DNA of 64,000 nucleotides from Leptospira wolbachii serovar Codice str. CDC (GCF_000332515.2 NZ_AOGZ02000016.1:1-64000); one strand, 5' to 3'; counted from the first letter of the stretch, positions 42,964 to 51,898 are shown. Notes: generated from the sequence alone by a model not told the origin. Numbers and translations: made by a program.

Positions 42964-45288
42964 GTGATCCAGATTTGTATAACAAGTCGCCTTAGTTCTT
43001 TACCGGTTGTAGTTGCCTATAAAAAAGGTTACTTTGAAGAATTTGGCGTGAAGGTGACACTTCACGTCAATACCCATCATAAGGCAATTATGCCATTACT
43101 AGACGCTGGTCGAGTAGAAGCGGGAGAAGTTCCGACCATTGCCTATTTACAAGATAGTTACTTAAAAAAATCCAAACTCAAACGCATTTATAAAGGAATT
43201 TACCTTTATCACTCACCCCTTTCCTTTTATTCGCGATTCCAATTCAAACCAGAAGATCTCACAAGAAACAAAGCTTATATTCTACCCGTCCCACACCAAT
43301 ACTCAGTCGAAAGACTGTATGCAGAAAAATTCTTAGAAGAGTATGCTCCCAAAAATCCGGTCAAAGTTCGTTACATTGACACGCCAGGTTTTTTAGAGGA
43401 AAAAGAATTTCTTAAACCCTCTTGTCTTGGTCTTGTATCCGACCCTTTTTCAAGCCCTTTTCTTCGGAACTTTCAAGACTTTGCCAATACACTAGACCTA
43501 CCCATATTAGAAACCAAGTCCCTCTTCCCATCCACCTTACTAGCGTTCAGTGGAGATGCCGTATTAAAAACAGGAAGAGAAATCTCTGGCGTTCTTCTTG
43601 CGGTCAAAAAAGCTATCGATCTTTTACAAAACACAAACCAACTGAGTAACGGGAACTTATGGGAGGACTTACAACTTTCTCATTTTTACCCGCACCTAAG
43701 AGTAGGGGAGACAAAAAATCTTCTGAATGCACATCCTCTCCTCCAAAAAGGAATTTTCTCATACAAGGGTGATGTTACCGCACTTTACCCTCTCTTAAAA
43801 GATGTGTATTTCCGACTAATACGAAGAGTCATACAACCAGATGCTGTAAAAGCTGCTTTCGATTTTGATGAAATTCTATCGGCACTAGAACCTAAAAAAG
43901 TATTTGATGTGCGTAAACTCAGTAGTTTCCAAGAACCGACAGAAACAAAACTTCATGCACCCTCTCAAATCAACTACAGAAAACTAAATGCAGTGCGACA
44001 TCTAATTGTTGATGTGAATTCAGTAGTATTGGACATCCTCCAAGGAAATTACAACTCCAGACTCAACTCCGACGAAACATTGCAGTTGGACAATAGAGTG
44101 AAGGTTCTCGTAAATTCAATGTTAGACTCTTTTAACGCAAAGTTAGAGCTCCAAAGAGAAGAGATCACCGAACTCGAAAATTTAATTTCTATTTTAGAGA
44201 TCAAACTCGACAGATCTGCCGTAGACCTACAATATTCAGAAGAAAAGTACAGGTATTTGTTTGAATTTTCCAGAGAAGCCATTGCCCTAGTAGATGCCGA
44301 CACAGGAAGTATATTAGAAGCAAACAACCAGTTTCGTCTATTAACTGGTTATACACGGGGCGATATCACCAAAATGAATATCGAAGATATCATTTTAGGA
44401 AATCAAGTATCCAACCAACTTCGATTTGGTTCTGACCTCTCTTCGGATACAATGTTATCTCTTCCCGATGTGGAAATTCTAGCAAAAGATGGGACCAAAC
44501 TCGAAGTAGACATTAGTTTTACCTCCATTTTACTTTCGCCAAAAAAACGTTACCAAGTGCAATTCCGACCTAACTCTGAGAGGAAAGAACAAGAACGTTT
44601 GCAACATGAATTCATCTCTAACGTAAGCCATGAACTCAGAAGTCCAATGACAAACATTAGAGGTTATTTGGAATTTTTTAAATCCGATAATTCTCTGCCG
44701 TTTAACACCGAACACAAAAATATGTTAGAAGTGATCGACAAAAATGCCAAACGCCTAAGTTTTTTAATCGAAAACTTATTAAAGTTAACCACGTCTAGAG
44801 AAAAAGATAAAGAAGCAGAAGTGGTAGAGATCTTCGATCCAGTTCCAGTGATCGAAGATGTCATTCACATGAACTCTCACCTGGCAAAAGGAAAACCAAT
44901 CGAATGGGATCTATCATTAAAGAAAGGTTTTTTCTTGCGAGGAATCAAATTCGAATTTTCACAAATCATTACCAACCTTTATGTGAATGCTCTCAAGTAT
45001 ACATTCAAAGGGAAAATTGGAATATCCATCCGAGAAACCAACGGCAGAATTGAAATCACCGTAGAAGATACAGGGATAGGCATTGATCCAAATTACAAAA
45101 ATCAAATCTTCGATCGTTTCTTCCGAATCCCATCCTCTGATAACAAAAAGATCGGAGGCACTGGACTTGGACTATCCATTGTCAAATCTCTTGTGGACAA
45201 AATGTCCGGAGAAATTTTTGTAGAAAGCACAATGGGAGAGGGGAGTAAATTCAGCCTTTACTTCCCTAAAGTTAATATTAGCGTTTAG
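42964..45288 (+). CDS. Soluble receptor histidine kinase: NMT1/SsuA-like binding domain, PAS, HisKA, HATPase
   Basis: 774 residues, GTG start. Residues 1-320 look like an ABC-type substrate-binding domain of the NMT1/THI5/SsuA group (PVVVAYKKGYFEEFGVKVTLHV in split form, LLDAGRVEAGEVPTIAYL), but without signal peptide or membrane helices, so the whole protein is cytosolic. Then a coiled coil (390-425), a PAS domain (about 425-540), HisKA with phospho-His 556 in FISNVSHELRSPMTN, and an HATPase with DTGIGID and GGTGLGLSIV. Probably senses a small cytosolic ligand such as a pyrimidine or sulfonate. No response regulator is adjacent. Confidence 0.85.
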   Translation: MIQICITSRLSSLPVVVAYKKGYFEEFGVKVTLHVNTHHKAIMPLLDAGRVEAGEVPTIAYLQDSYLKKSKLKRIYKGIYLYHSPLSFYSRFQFKPEDLTRNKAYILPVPHQYSVERLYAEKFLEEYAPKNPVKVRYIDTPGFLEEKEFLKPSCLGLVSDPFSSPFLRNFQDFANTLDLPILETKSLFPSTLLAFSGDAVLKTGREISGVLLAVKKAIDLLQNTNQLSNGNLWEDLQLSHFYPHLRVGETKNLLNAHPLLQKGIFSYKGDVTALYPLLKDVYFRLIRRVIQPDAVKAAFDFDEILSALEPKKVFDVRKLSSFQEPTETKLHAPSQINYRKLNAVRHLIVDVNSVVLDILQGNYNSRLNSDETLQLDNRVKVLVNSMLDSFNAKLELQREEITELENLISILEIKLDRSAVDLQYSEEKYRYLFEFSREAIALVDADTGSILEANNQFRLLTGYTRGDITKMNIEDIILGNQVSNQLRFGSDLSSDTMLSLPDVEILAKDGTKLEVDISFTSILLSPKKRYQVQFRPNSERKEQERLQHEFISNVSHELRSPMTNIRGYLEFFKSDNSLPFNTEHKNMLEVIDKNAKRLSFLIENLLKLTTSREKDKEAEVVEIFDPVPVIEDVIHMNSHLAKGKPIEWDLSLKKGFFLRGIKFEFSQIITNLYVNALKYTFKGKIGISIRETNGRIEITVEDTGIGIDPNYKNQIFDRFFRIPSSDNKKIGGTGLGLSIVKSLVDKMSGEIFVESTMGEGSKFSLYFPKVNISV

Positions 45289-46081
45289 AAGTTTTTTTCT
45301 TTTTTGGAATTTGTTTTTTCTTAGGTATTGGTTTTGATTTGTTTTTTGAAGATAAATCGTTTGGTTTTAGCACAGCAAGTGCTGGCATATTCTTTTCCTC
45401 TAAATGCATCCCCGACAAAAGAAGCGACAATTCCAACATCTCGCGAGTTCCTAACAATTGCATCATCTCTAAGGCTTGGTTCATACCCAGCTTTTTAAAA
45501 ATCACAAGGGCATTGGTGACTCCAAAAAATTTCACGAGGATTGGAAGTTCCGCTAATCCTCGTTGTTTGATCCACTTTTTACAATCCGCTACAGAGAGTT
45601 CGCTAACAAGTTGGATGATCGGTCCCACATGAATTTCACCCACCAACCAAAGAAAGTCTTTCATCGGAATTTCTTTCAGAAGAGCAATGGACTTTTCGAT
45701 TCCCAAAGTTTTAAGGATTTCCACACTAGTTTCTCTACCTAATGTTTTGGCAAGTAACCCCACATCATGAGGAGGAATACTCCGCGAAACAAGGGCTAAA
45801 TCCGTCATAGGAAGAGAGTGGATAAAATAAACCAAATCATCGTCATCATTCTCTCGAATCATTTCGACAAGAATCTTTTCTGGAATTTGTTTTACCAGTT
45901 CAACCACAGTGTCTTCACTTAACTTCTGCGTAAGGACAATAAGCCTTTCTTTAGGGACCTTTCCAGTTAACGAAAGTAACTTTTCATAACCAAGATTCTT
46001 CAAAATCTGAAAGGATTTTTTGGGGCCAAGTTTTTCTAAATATTGATACACACTTTGGATTGTAACGAGAACTTCTTTCAT
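45278..46081 (-). CDS. Helical-repeat protein, hypothetical
   Basis: The start is placed at the ATG at 46081 (MKEVLVTIQSVY); TTG at 46102 is possible. About 267 residues, built almost wholly of helical repeats of some 25-30 residues (FQILKNLGYEKLLSLTGKVP, VELVKQIPEKILVEMIRE, VEILKTLGIEKSIALLKEIP, LVIFKKLGMNQALEMMQLLG), like MgtE-N/HEAT-type solenoids, and a very basic tail (KKKQIPKKKKTSKR). No signal peptide. Likely a protein- or nucleic-acid-binding scaffold. Overlaps the kinase gene end by 11 nt. Confidence 0.7.
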   Translation of the reverse strand: MKEVLVTIQSVYQYLEKLGPKKSFQILKNLGYEKLLSLTGKVPKERLIVLTQKLSEDTVVELVKQIPEKILVEMIRENDDDDLVYFIHSLPMTDLALVSRSIPPHDVGLLAKTLGRETSVEILKTLGIEKSIALLKEIPMKDFLWLVGEIHVGPIIQLVSELSVADCKKWIKQRGLAELPILVKFFGVTNALVIFKKLGMNQALEMMQLLGTREMLELSLLLSGMHLEEKNMPALAVLKPNDLSSKNKSKPIPKKKQIPKKKKTSKR

Positions 46082-46157
46082 TTGCCCCAACTTTGGATAC
46101 AAACTGTCAGAATCTTCGTAAAATTCCAGAGAAATTCCTTTTCGAATCTGTTAAATT

Positions 46158-47336
46158 TTGCAAAATGGAAGTGTGAAACGACACCAACTTTGGTTTTTAT
46201 TGATTTTTTTCCTTTTAGGAGTAGGGGGACTCATCTACAACAAAACTGCTCCCTACGAACACTCCCTTTCTGCACTCATTGGGATTTGGGAAGGATTTTA
46301 TGAGATCAATCCAAACCTTGTCGATTCGAACTTTGTAATCTACAAATCAGGTGGATACGATGGGCAATTCTTCTATTTTCTCGCAAAAGATCTGTTTGTT
46401 GGTGGCGACTGGGATCTGATCGTTGACTCCTACCATTTCCGCTTTCACAGAATGGGACTTTCTCTATTTGTTGGCGCCATCTCAAACCTAGTGGGTTTCT
46501 CTCATTACCCCTTAGTCACCCTCCTATTTCTATTTCTGGTATTTTCCGTATCCGTTTTTTGTTTGTATTCTTTACTTCCAGACCCAAACAAATGGTTCGT
46601 TATCTTTTATTTATTCTCTCCTTTTTCACTAAACGCAAACCTTCTTCTCGTTGCCGATTCTCTCTTTGTCAGTTTTGGAATTATCGCCTTCTACTTCTTT
46701 AAAAATAAAAAAGACCTTCTTTCTGTTTTCTTTTTCTTTCTCATGGTAATGACTCGGGAGTTAGGAGTTTTATTTCTTATACCCATTGTATTCAAAGCAC
46801 TCCTGGACAAGAATTGGAAAGGAATGGTTCTTTACTCCCTTCCCGGAATCGCATTTTTCTGTTTGGTGGGTTATGGCTGGATACAGCCACCAAACCACTT
46901 GGGAACAAATCCCCTTGGATTCCGTGATATGACCGACCTTCCTCTATTTGGATTTTTTAAAAGTTTTCAAGATGACGGATCTTTCCAATTTAAACTCAAA
47001 GAATTCCCAAAAATTCTTTTTTTTATCTCTTTCGTTGCCCTATCATTTGTCAGCATCCAATCTCTAAAAGAATCCTTTTCCAAAAATATTGATCTACTTT
47101 TCCCTATTCTCGGAAGTTTGTTTGTAATCCTTATTGCAGAACAGGGATATTGGAGGTCTTTTGATAACTTAAGCCGAATGTTTACCCTCATTTTGCCTTT
47201 CTCTTTATTACTCGAAGGGGGGTCAAAAAAACCTTTTTTACGCCTATTTCTTGGTATTTCCATTACCCTGTTTGTATTTTTAATCATTCGGATCCTATGG
47301 ATCACACCCACAAAGGAGTTCTTCTTTAACCTATGA
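46158..47336 (+). CDS. Polytopic membrane protein with YDGQFFY motif, GT-C-like
   Basis: About 392 residues if TTG at 46158 is used; GTG at 46173 is the other option. About ten membrane helices. The first large loop has SGGYDGQFFYFLAKD, a motif common to a group of spirochaetal and proteobacterial membrane proteins of presumed glycosyltransferase-C type. No catalytic evidence. Overlaps mqnD by 4 nt. Confidence 0.72.
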   Translation: MQNGSVKRHQLWFLLIFFLLGVGGLIYNKTAPYEHSLSALIGIWEGFYEINPNLVDSNFVIYKSGGYDGQFFYFLAKDLFVGGDWDLIVDSYHFRFHRMGLSLFVGAISNLVGFSHYPLVTLLFLFLVFSVSVFCLYSLLPDPNKWFVIFYLFSPFSLNANLLLVADSLFVSFGIIAFYFFKNKKDLLSVFFFFLMVMTRELGVLFLIPIVFKALLDKNWKGMVLYSLPGIAFFCLVGYGWIQPPNHLGTNPLGFRDMTDLPLFGFFKSFQDDGSFQFKLKEFPKILFFISFVALSFVSIQSLKESFSKNIDLLFPILGSLFVILIAEQGYWRSFDNLSRMFTLILPFSLLLEGGSKKPFLRLFLGISITLFVFLIIRILWITPTKEFFFNL

Positions 47337-48157
47337 TATCTCTTGCCTATTCCCCATGCCCCAATGATACCTTCCTCTTCTACCACTTAATTCGTAACGC
47401 AAGTTACCCGGTCAAAGAAGAATTATATGATGTAGAAAACTTAAACGAATTCGCCTTCCAAGGAAAATTTCCTGTCACAAAACTTTCGTTTGCTGCCTAC
47501 TTCCAAATCATCGACAAATACATTTTACTCGAGACAGGCTCTGCCCTTGGGAGAGGCTGTGGCCCACTATTAGTTAGAAAGAAAAATTCCAAAACGGATC
47601 TGGCCAATTATAAAAAACTTTATATTCCAGGGATGTTAACCACAGCAAACCTTCTTTTGTCTCTATACACCAATGGAAAACACAACCCAAGCCCTCTACG
47701 TTATGATGAAATCATTCCCAAGGTAACAAGTGAAGATGACAGTTTAGGTGTTATCATTCACGAAGAACGATTTACTTATGAAGCAAGGGGAATGGAAAAG
47801 GTAGTCGATCTTGGAGAATGGTGGGAGGAGTCTACAGGTTATCCCATTCCTTTAGGTGCCATTGCCATCCGCCGAGACATACCAAAAAACGAGGCACTCC
47901 AGTTCCAAACCAATCTGAGACAAAGTTTGAATGCCGCCTATGCGGAACCAAAAGAAATGATGGATTACATTCGGGCCAATTCGCAAAACAAAGAAGATGC
48001 GGTGATCAAATCTCACATCAATTTGTATGTAAACGAATTCACAAAAAATTTAGGAGAAGAGGGGCACGGAGCAGTGGAATATCTTTTGAAACGAGCCATC
48101 GAGGCAGGTTTTATCAAAAAACCCACCCCGTTACCTTTGTTTTTAGGAGAAAGTTAA
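47333..48157 (+). CDS. mqnD: 1,4-dihydroxy-6-naphthoate synthase MqnD
   Basis: 274 residues of the MqnA/MqnD periplasmic-binding-like fold: LAYSPCPNDTFLFYHLI is the MqnD N-terminal signature, followed by VTKLSFAAYF, LGRGCGPLLV, and IHEERFTYEARGM. Converts cyclic de-hypoxanthine futalosine to 1,4-dihydroxy-6-naphthoate in the futalosine route to menaquinone. Soluble. The other mqn genes are not in the window. Overlaps the convergent fibre-like gene by 15 nt. Confidence 0.93.
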   Translation: MISLAYSPCPNDTFLFYHLIRNASYPVKEELYDVENLNEFAFQGKFPVTKLSFAAYFQIIDKYILLETGSALGRGCGPLLVRKKNSKTDLANYKKLYIPGMLTTANLLLSLYTNGKHNPSPLRYDEIIPKVTSEDDSLGVIIHEERFTYEARGMEKVVDLGEWWEESTGYPIPLGAIAIRRDIPKNEALQFQTNLRQSLNAAYAEPKEMMDYIRANSQNKEDAVIKSHINLYVNEFTKNLGEEGHGAVEYLLKRAIEAGFIKKPTPLPLFLGES

Positions 48158-50653
48158 TAGACAAAGGATATTTCCTTTGTCTCGTTTGCAGGCTTCTATC
48201 GCTTTTGCCACAAGCATTCCCGGTTTTAATTTTGTGGGATCTGCTTTCACTGCATGACCAGACGTTAATCCAGAAACCAAAAGATCTCCCGGATAAATCG
48301 GCACTTGTGAGGCATCCACATGCATCTTCGTAATTCCAAGAAGGGCCACTAGAACATATTCTACAGCCTTTTCTTGTTTTCCGAAAACCACATGAGCATT
48401 CGTGACGCAAACACCGATGACATTAGTAGAGTAGGGGTGTTTGGACCTTCCAAGAACTCCGGGCTCTTCGGTTGCCACAAGTAAATCCCCCGCTGTCACA
48501 ACATCCTTTCCATCCAATCGGAAGTAACGAGCAATACACTCCTCACCACCTTCTTTTGTAATACGAAGATTCCCTTCAAACAAAGACTCTCCATTGGCAT
48601 AAATGGCTTTTCCGGAACCAGAAAGTTCCATCTCTGGAATTCCTTTCCCATCTACTACGAGTGCAAAATCTGATTGAGAAAGGAATCGTCCACCAGGTGC
48701 CGTAGTCCCGGCACCCAAAATTCCCGCTGATTGTTTGGATGATTTTCCTTTGGAAACTCCATACACTCCGACAGAATCCCCAAACCCAGTAACACCAGTG
48801 CCAGAGGATACTCCCACAACACCTGTTCCCACTTTTGTATTTTTCCCATAGATCACAGCATCGTTTGCTTGTGGAGGAACAAATCCTTTAGAAGAAGCTT
48901 CCGCCTCTCCAGTGATTTTCAAAAGTCCTGTATGTGAATTAAAATCATGTTCTTTTTCTGCATAAGGATGGGTATGTGGCTTCGGATCTCTTTTGTCTGA
49001 TAATCTAGGATCATCAGCAAGAACCACCTTACCAGGAACCGCTTCTCCATGATTTGCGAGTAAAACAATACCGGCATCCTGAAACCCAGCCTTTGCCAAT
49101 CGTTTATCGTTTCCTTGCACAACAGCACCGGGTTTCGTTTCACCGGAGTGAGCCAATTGCACAATCCCATGTAATTCTGTACTGGCGTGTTTAAGACGTT
49201 TATCATTCCCTTGGACAACAGTGTTTGGTTCTTCTCCACCATTTGATGCCAATTGCACAATTCCTTTGGCCGTATTGGTAGCATCCCTGAGTCTTGGATC
49301 ATCTCCAGTAACCACTTTATCAACGGCAACTTCTCCTGAATCTGCCAATTGCACAAGACCAATGGATTTCCTAGTGGCTACTCGGAGACGAGAATCATTG
49401 GCTTGAACAACCACACCAGGACGAGTTTCGCCGTCTAACGCAAGCTCAACGATCCCTGGATGATCAGTAGAAGCACTACGCAGACGTTCATCATCTGATT
49501 GCACCACAAGTCCGGGTCTTGATTCTCCGCTTCTTGACAATCGAACAAGACCATGACCCAATTCGGTGGCGATTTTTAGGCGTTTATCATTCCCTTGAAC
49601 AGCAACACCCGGTTTTTCTTCCCCATCTGATGCCAATTCCACAATCCCACGGTATTCCGTAGTTGCATCCCGAAGGCGCCTGTCATTCGCCTGAACCACA
49701 ACTCCTTCTTTGACTTCTCCATCTACGGCAAGGCGAATGATCCCTGACCTAAGAACCGATGCATAGGGGAGGGGTTCTCTTGTTGGGCCGCCGTAATCTT
49801 TTTTATCTGGACTAGAGTATAACTCGAGTTCTATGACTTCCGTAACGTAGTCTTTTTTGTTTGGTTGTTTCTCCTGAAAGAAAACCAATTTCAAATACCT
49901 TAAATTTACAGCAGAGAATCTCCATTTATACCAGGTACCTGGTTCGGATAAAAAGAAATTCTCTTCATGTAGTTGGTGCCAAGTAATATCGTCTTCGCTA
50001 TAATAAGTGACAAACCGTTCTGGGAAATTTGTGATAGGATCATTTTTTGTGAGCATTCGCATCTCTTCAATGCGGTTCACGGAACCCATGTCCAAAATCA
50101 AATATTCTTCTTCGGGTTCTTCTTTCTTTTTTGAGGACCATCCGTAGTCAGGCCTTGTATCAAAAAGATTTTCTTTCACAAACAACCGATCTAATTCGGA
50201 ACTTGCTTGGATGGACTGGATCCCTGTAATGAGTATCTTCAACTGACCAAAACTAATCCGATTTTTCCCGTTACTGGCTTTTCTAGAAATTTTCGAGACA
50301 AACTTCACATAACGGGCGCTAGTAAGAGAAAAAAGCCATTTTGCTGAAGTTTTAAAAGACTTCCGAAAGGAGGACTCTTGTAAAATTGGCTCCCAATACT
50401 TTCCGTCGTGAGACAATTCAAACCGAAAAGAATCGGGAAAAAAATCCAAACCATCTTTCCCTGGCAAAAGTTCAATTCCATTGAAATAAACAACATCATC
50501 AAATTGAAAGATGATGGAGGAAAGTGAGGATTGCTCCTTTTCCTCAAAAAAGGATAAAAATTCTTCATTTTTGACTTCGAAGGTTCCAGAGGAGGAAACT
50601 GATTTGATTGGTAAAGAGTTGGGGTGGCTTGTGCGGATTAAATGATCTTTCAT
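48143..50653 (-). CDS. Large discoidin-domain protein with phage-fibre-like repeats
   Basis: 836 residues. Residues 20-145 and 155-280 look like two F5/8-type C (discoidin) jelly-roll domains (FRFELSHDGKYWEPI, ARYVKFVSKI; FVTYYSEDDITWHQL, LRYLKLVFFQE). Residues 303-558 are eight 32-residue repeats of the form GIVqLAxxGExxPGxVVQgNDxRLxxAT. After DPKPHTHPYAEKEHD, as in tail fibres, comes a Gly/Val/Thr-rich stretch and a C-terminal domain (PIYPGDLLVSGLTSGHAVKA) like those in phage/cell-surface fibres. No signal peptide. Likely an adhesive surface or fibre protein; export route unknown. Confidence 0.82.
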   Translation of the reverse strand: MKDHLIRTSHPNSLPIKSVSSSGTFEVKNEEFLSFFEEKEQSSLSSIIFQFDDVVYFNGIELLPGKDGLDFFPDSFRFELSHDGKYWEPILQESSFRKSFKTSAKWLFSLTSARYVKFVSKISRKASNGKNRISFGQLKILITGIQSIQASSELDRLFVKENLFDTRPDYGWSSKKKEEPEEEYLILDMGSVNRIEEMRMLTKNDPITNFPERFVTYYSEDDITWHQLHEENFFLSEPGTWYKWRFSAVNLRYLKLVFFQEKQPNKKDYVTEVIELELYSSPDKKDYGGPTREPLPYASVLRSGIIRLAVDGEVKEGVVVQANDRRLRDATTEYRGIVELASDGEEKPGVAVQGNDKRLKIATELGHGLVRLSRSGESRPGLVVQSDDERLRSASTDHPGIVELALDGETRPGVVVQANDSRLRVATRKSIGLVQLADSGEVAVDKVVTGDDPRLRDATNTAKGIVQLASNGGEEPNTVVQGNDKRLKHASTELHGIVQLAHSGETKPGAVVQGNDKRLAKAGFQDAGIVLLANHGEAVPGKVVLADDPRLSDKRDPKPHTHPYAEKEHDFNSHTGLLKITGEAEASSKGFVPPQANDAVIYGKNTKVGTGVVGVSSGTGVTGFGDSVGVYGVSKGKSSKQSAGILGAGTTAPGGRFLSQSDFALVVDGKGIPEMELSGSGKAIYANGESLFEGNLRITKEGGEECIARYFRLDGKDVVTAGDLLVATEEPGVLGRSKHPYSTNVIGVCVTNAHVVFGKQEKAVEYVLVALLGITKMHVDASQVPIYPGDLLVSGLTSGHAVKADPTKLKPGMLVAKAIEACKRDKGNILCLLTFS
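48980..49747 (-). repeat. Eight tandem 96-bp coding repeats
   Basis: Within the large protein, eight consecutive units of 32 codons share the pattern GIVxLAxxGE...VVQxNDxRL. They are clearly related but diverged in DNA, so they are old duplications. Repeat-number change between strains is possible. Confidence 0.85.
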
Positions 50654-50704
50654 TGCGCTTTTTGATTCTGATTCCTTCCAAAAAATACCGTTTTTCTATC
50701 CAGT

Positions 50705-51625
50705 CTATCGAATTTCACTGAGGCGTGATCCTTCTTCTTTCTCTGAAAATATTACGAGAACTGCCGGTTTCACTCGTTCTGTAAAATACATGTTCACAAT
50801 TTGTCGTAAATGCCCCTGAATGGGAGAGGTGATAACAATCACGTTCCCATCGGTTTCTACCTGCACCTTTCCTAGTTGGTGCCAGGAAGACTGGGTCAGT
50901 TCTTTGCTTGCCCAAGATAAAAATCCTGCCCACGAAGCCGGGTGGGAAAAATTATCCTCCGCAGAAACTTTCTGCTCAGTTTTAATCATTTCTTGTCTTT
51001 GGGTGGAGACAAGCTCTCGACAGAGAGATTGGACATAAGAGGTGTTCGATTCCATATGTAACGAGACGGCCTTTTTATAAGCTTCTAATGCAATTTCAGG
51101 CCCAAAGAGTTCGACTAAAGTTTCAAATGCTTTTTTCTCTTCCTTTCCCTTGCCTAATTCCCCCGTCTCGGGCACCGCAGGCACATTGTTTGTATTGGAT
51201 ATAGTTATATTAATATGGTTTGGGGTCCCGTCAGCACCCCCCTTACTAACCAGTTTTGAACCCCCAGAGAGGTCCGTTTCGAAATCCCTGAGGGTTATGT
51301 TTGTATCCCCCAGAGGGGTAATCCTGGAACCCTCATAGTGGAAGGAAAAGCGATACCGGGTCGAAGTTCGTCCATTGCCAGGAACTTGGTAGAGTAGGCC
51401 GACACGAGTGAGTTCCTTTTTGGCTGAGACAATGGATTTTTTTGTTTTGAATCCAGTAAGCCTCATTAATGTTTCTGTATTGGGCCAAACAGGTTTGAAA
51501 TTGTAATCACTGAATTTCAATAGGACCGGGTAGAGTGTTTTGGCCGCATGGGATAGGCCAGCCCAAACACCAGAATCTATGATGTCGGTCATCAGTCGGA
51601 TATAGGCATGCCGCTGGTCGCTCAC
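50705..51625 (-). CDS. Replication-initiator-like HTH protein (candidate Rep of the replicon)
   Basis: 306 residues with GTG start and an excellent GGAGGAG site 5-7 nt before it. The N-terminal domain (AYIRLMTDIIDSGVWAGLS, HAAKTLYPVLLKFSDY, WPNTETLMRLTGFKTKKSIVSAKKELTRVGLL in split form) is a winged-helix of the HTH_36/replication-protein type. A linker and a C-terminal DnaA-N/DnaD-like part (WAGFLSWASKEL, ITSPIQGHLRQIVNMYF) follow. Directly upstream lie parB and parA on the same strand. This composition is typical of plasmid and second-chromosome replication modules. Expression is probably set by a counter-transcribed RNA in its leader. Confidence 0.78.
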   Translation of the reverse strand: MSDQRHAYIRLMTDIIDSGVWAGLSHAAKTLYPVLLKFSDYNFKPVWPNTETLMRLTGFKTKKSIVSAKKELTRVGLLYQVPGNGRTSTRYRFSFHYEGSRITPLGDTNITLRDFETDLSGGSKLVSKGGADGTPNHINITISNTNNVPAVPETGELGKGKEEKKAFETLVELFGPEIALEAYKKAVSLHMESNTSYVQSLCRELVSTQRQEMIKTEQKVSAEDNFSHPASWAGFLSWASKELTQSSWHQLGKVQVETDGNVIVITSPIQGHLRQIVNMYFTERVKPAVLVIFSEKEEGSRLSEIR

Positions 51626-51686
51626 AAAAGCTCCTCCGCTTTTTCTGCAAAAATTAAACCAAATTTAAGCAAATTTTACGAAGGAG

Positions 51687-51715
51687 TTGACATTATCTGA
51701 CATAATGTTAATTAT
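51687..51715 (+). promoter_or_regulatory. Promoter of the counter-transcribed RNA
   Basis: TTGACA at 51687-51692, then 17 nt, then AATTAT at 51710-51715 (four of six -10 bases). It points away from rep, into its leader region. A hairpin pair and terminator follow within 65 nt. Confidence 0.6.
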
Positions 51716-51721
51716 GTCTCA

Positions 51722-51778
51722 TCCAACAACATTCCTTCGGGAAACCCCGACCCCCTGGTGTTCCAGGGGAATTTTTTT
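51722..51778 (+). ncRNA. Candidate short antisense RNA to the rep leader
   Basis: A transcript starting about 7 nt after the -10 and ending at the terminator would be near 57 nt. It holds TTCC-TTCG-GGAA (51732-51743), a perfect hairpin capped by the very stable C(UUCG)G tetraloop, then the terminator hairpin. It is fully complementary to the 5' leader of the rep mRNA, about 100-150 nt before the GTG. This layout is that of plasmid counter-transcribed RNAs that limit Rep synthesis. Inferred from sequence only. Confidence 0.55.
51752..51778 (+). terminator. Intrinsic terminator of the antisense RNA
   Basis: CCCCTGG (51752-51758), loop TGTT, CCAGGGG (51763-51769), then AA and seven T (51772-51778). 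Perfect GC-rich stem plus U-tract on the plus strand only; the minus-strand reading has no U-tract, so rep transcription would pass. Confidence 0.82.
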
Positions 51779-51866
51779 ATATTTCGGGTTGGGATACTAC
51801 AGATCCCCCGTCTCTTGGATCTACAAGAAACGCCTGCTCAAACTCAAATCACTTTTATTATGTCAC

Positions 51867-51894
51867 ATTATTGTCGGATTCCGGCAGATGTCAA
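51867..51894 (-). promoter_or_regulatory. Promoter of rep
   Basis: On the minus strand TTGACA (51889-51894), a 16-nt spacer and AATAAT (51867-51872), five of six -10 bases. Transcription would start near 51860 and give a leader of about 235 nt before the rep GTG, spanning the antisense RNA. The spacer holds a degenerate copy of the palindrome found upstream of parA. Confidence 0.65.
51872..51886. promoter_or_regulatory. Degenerate operator copy within the rep promoter
   Basis: TGTCGGATTCCGGCA on the plus strand; TGTCGG and CCGGCA pair apart from one position. It differs from TGTCGGACATCCGACA (two copies upstream of parA) by one base less in the spacer and two changes. Lies between the -35 and -10, so a bound protein would repress rep. 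Confidence 0.5.
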
Positions 51895-51898
51895 GTTC

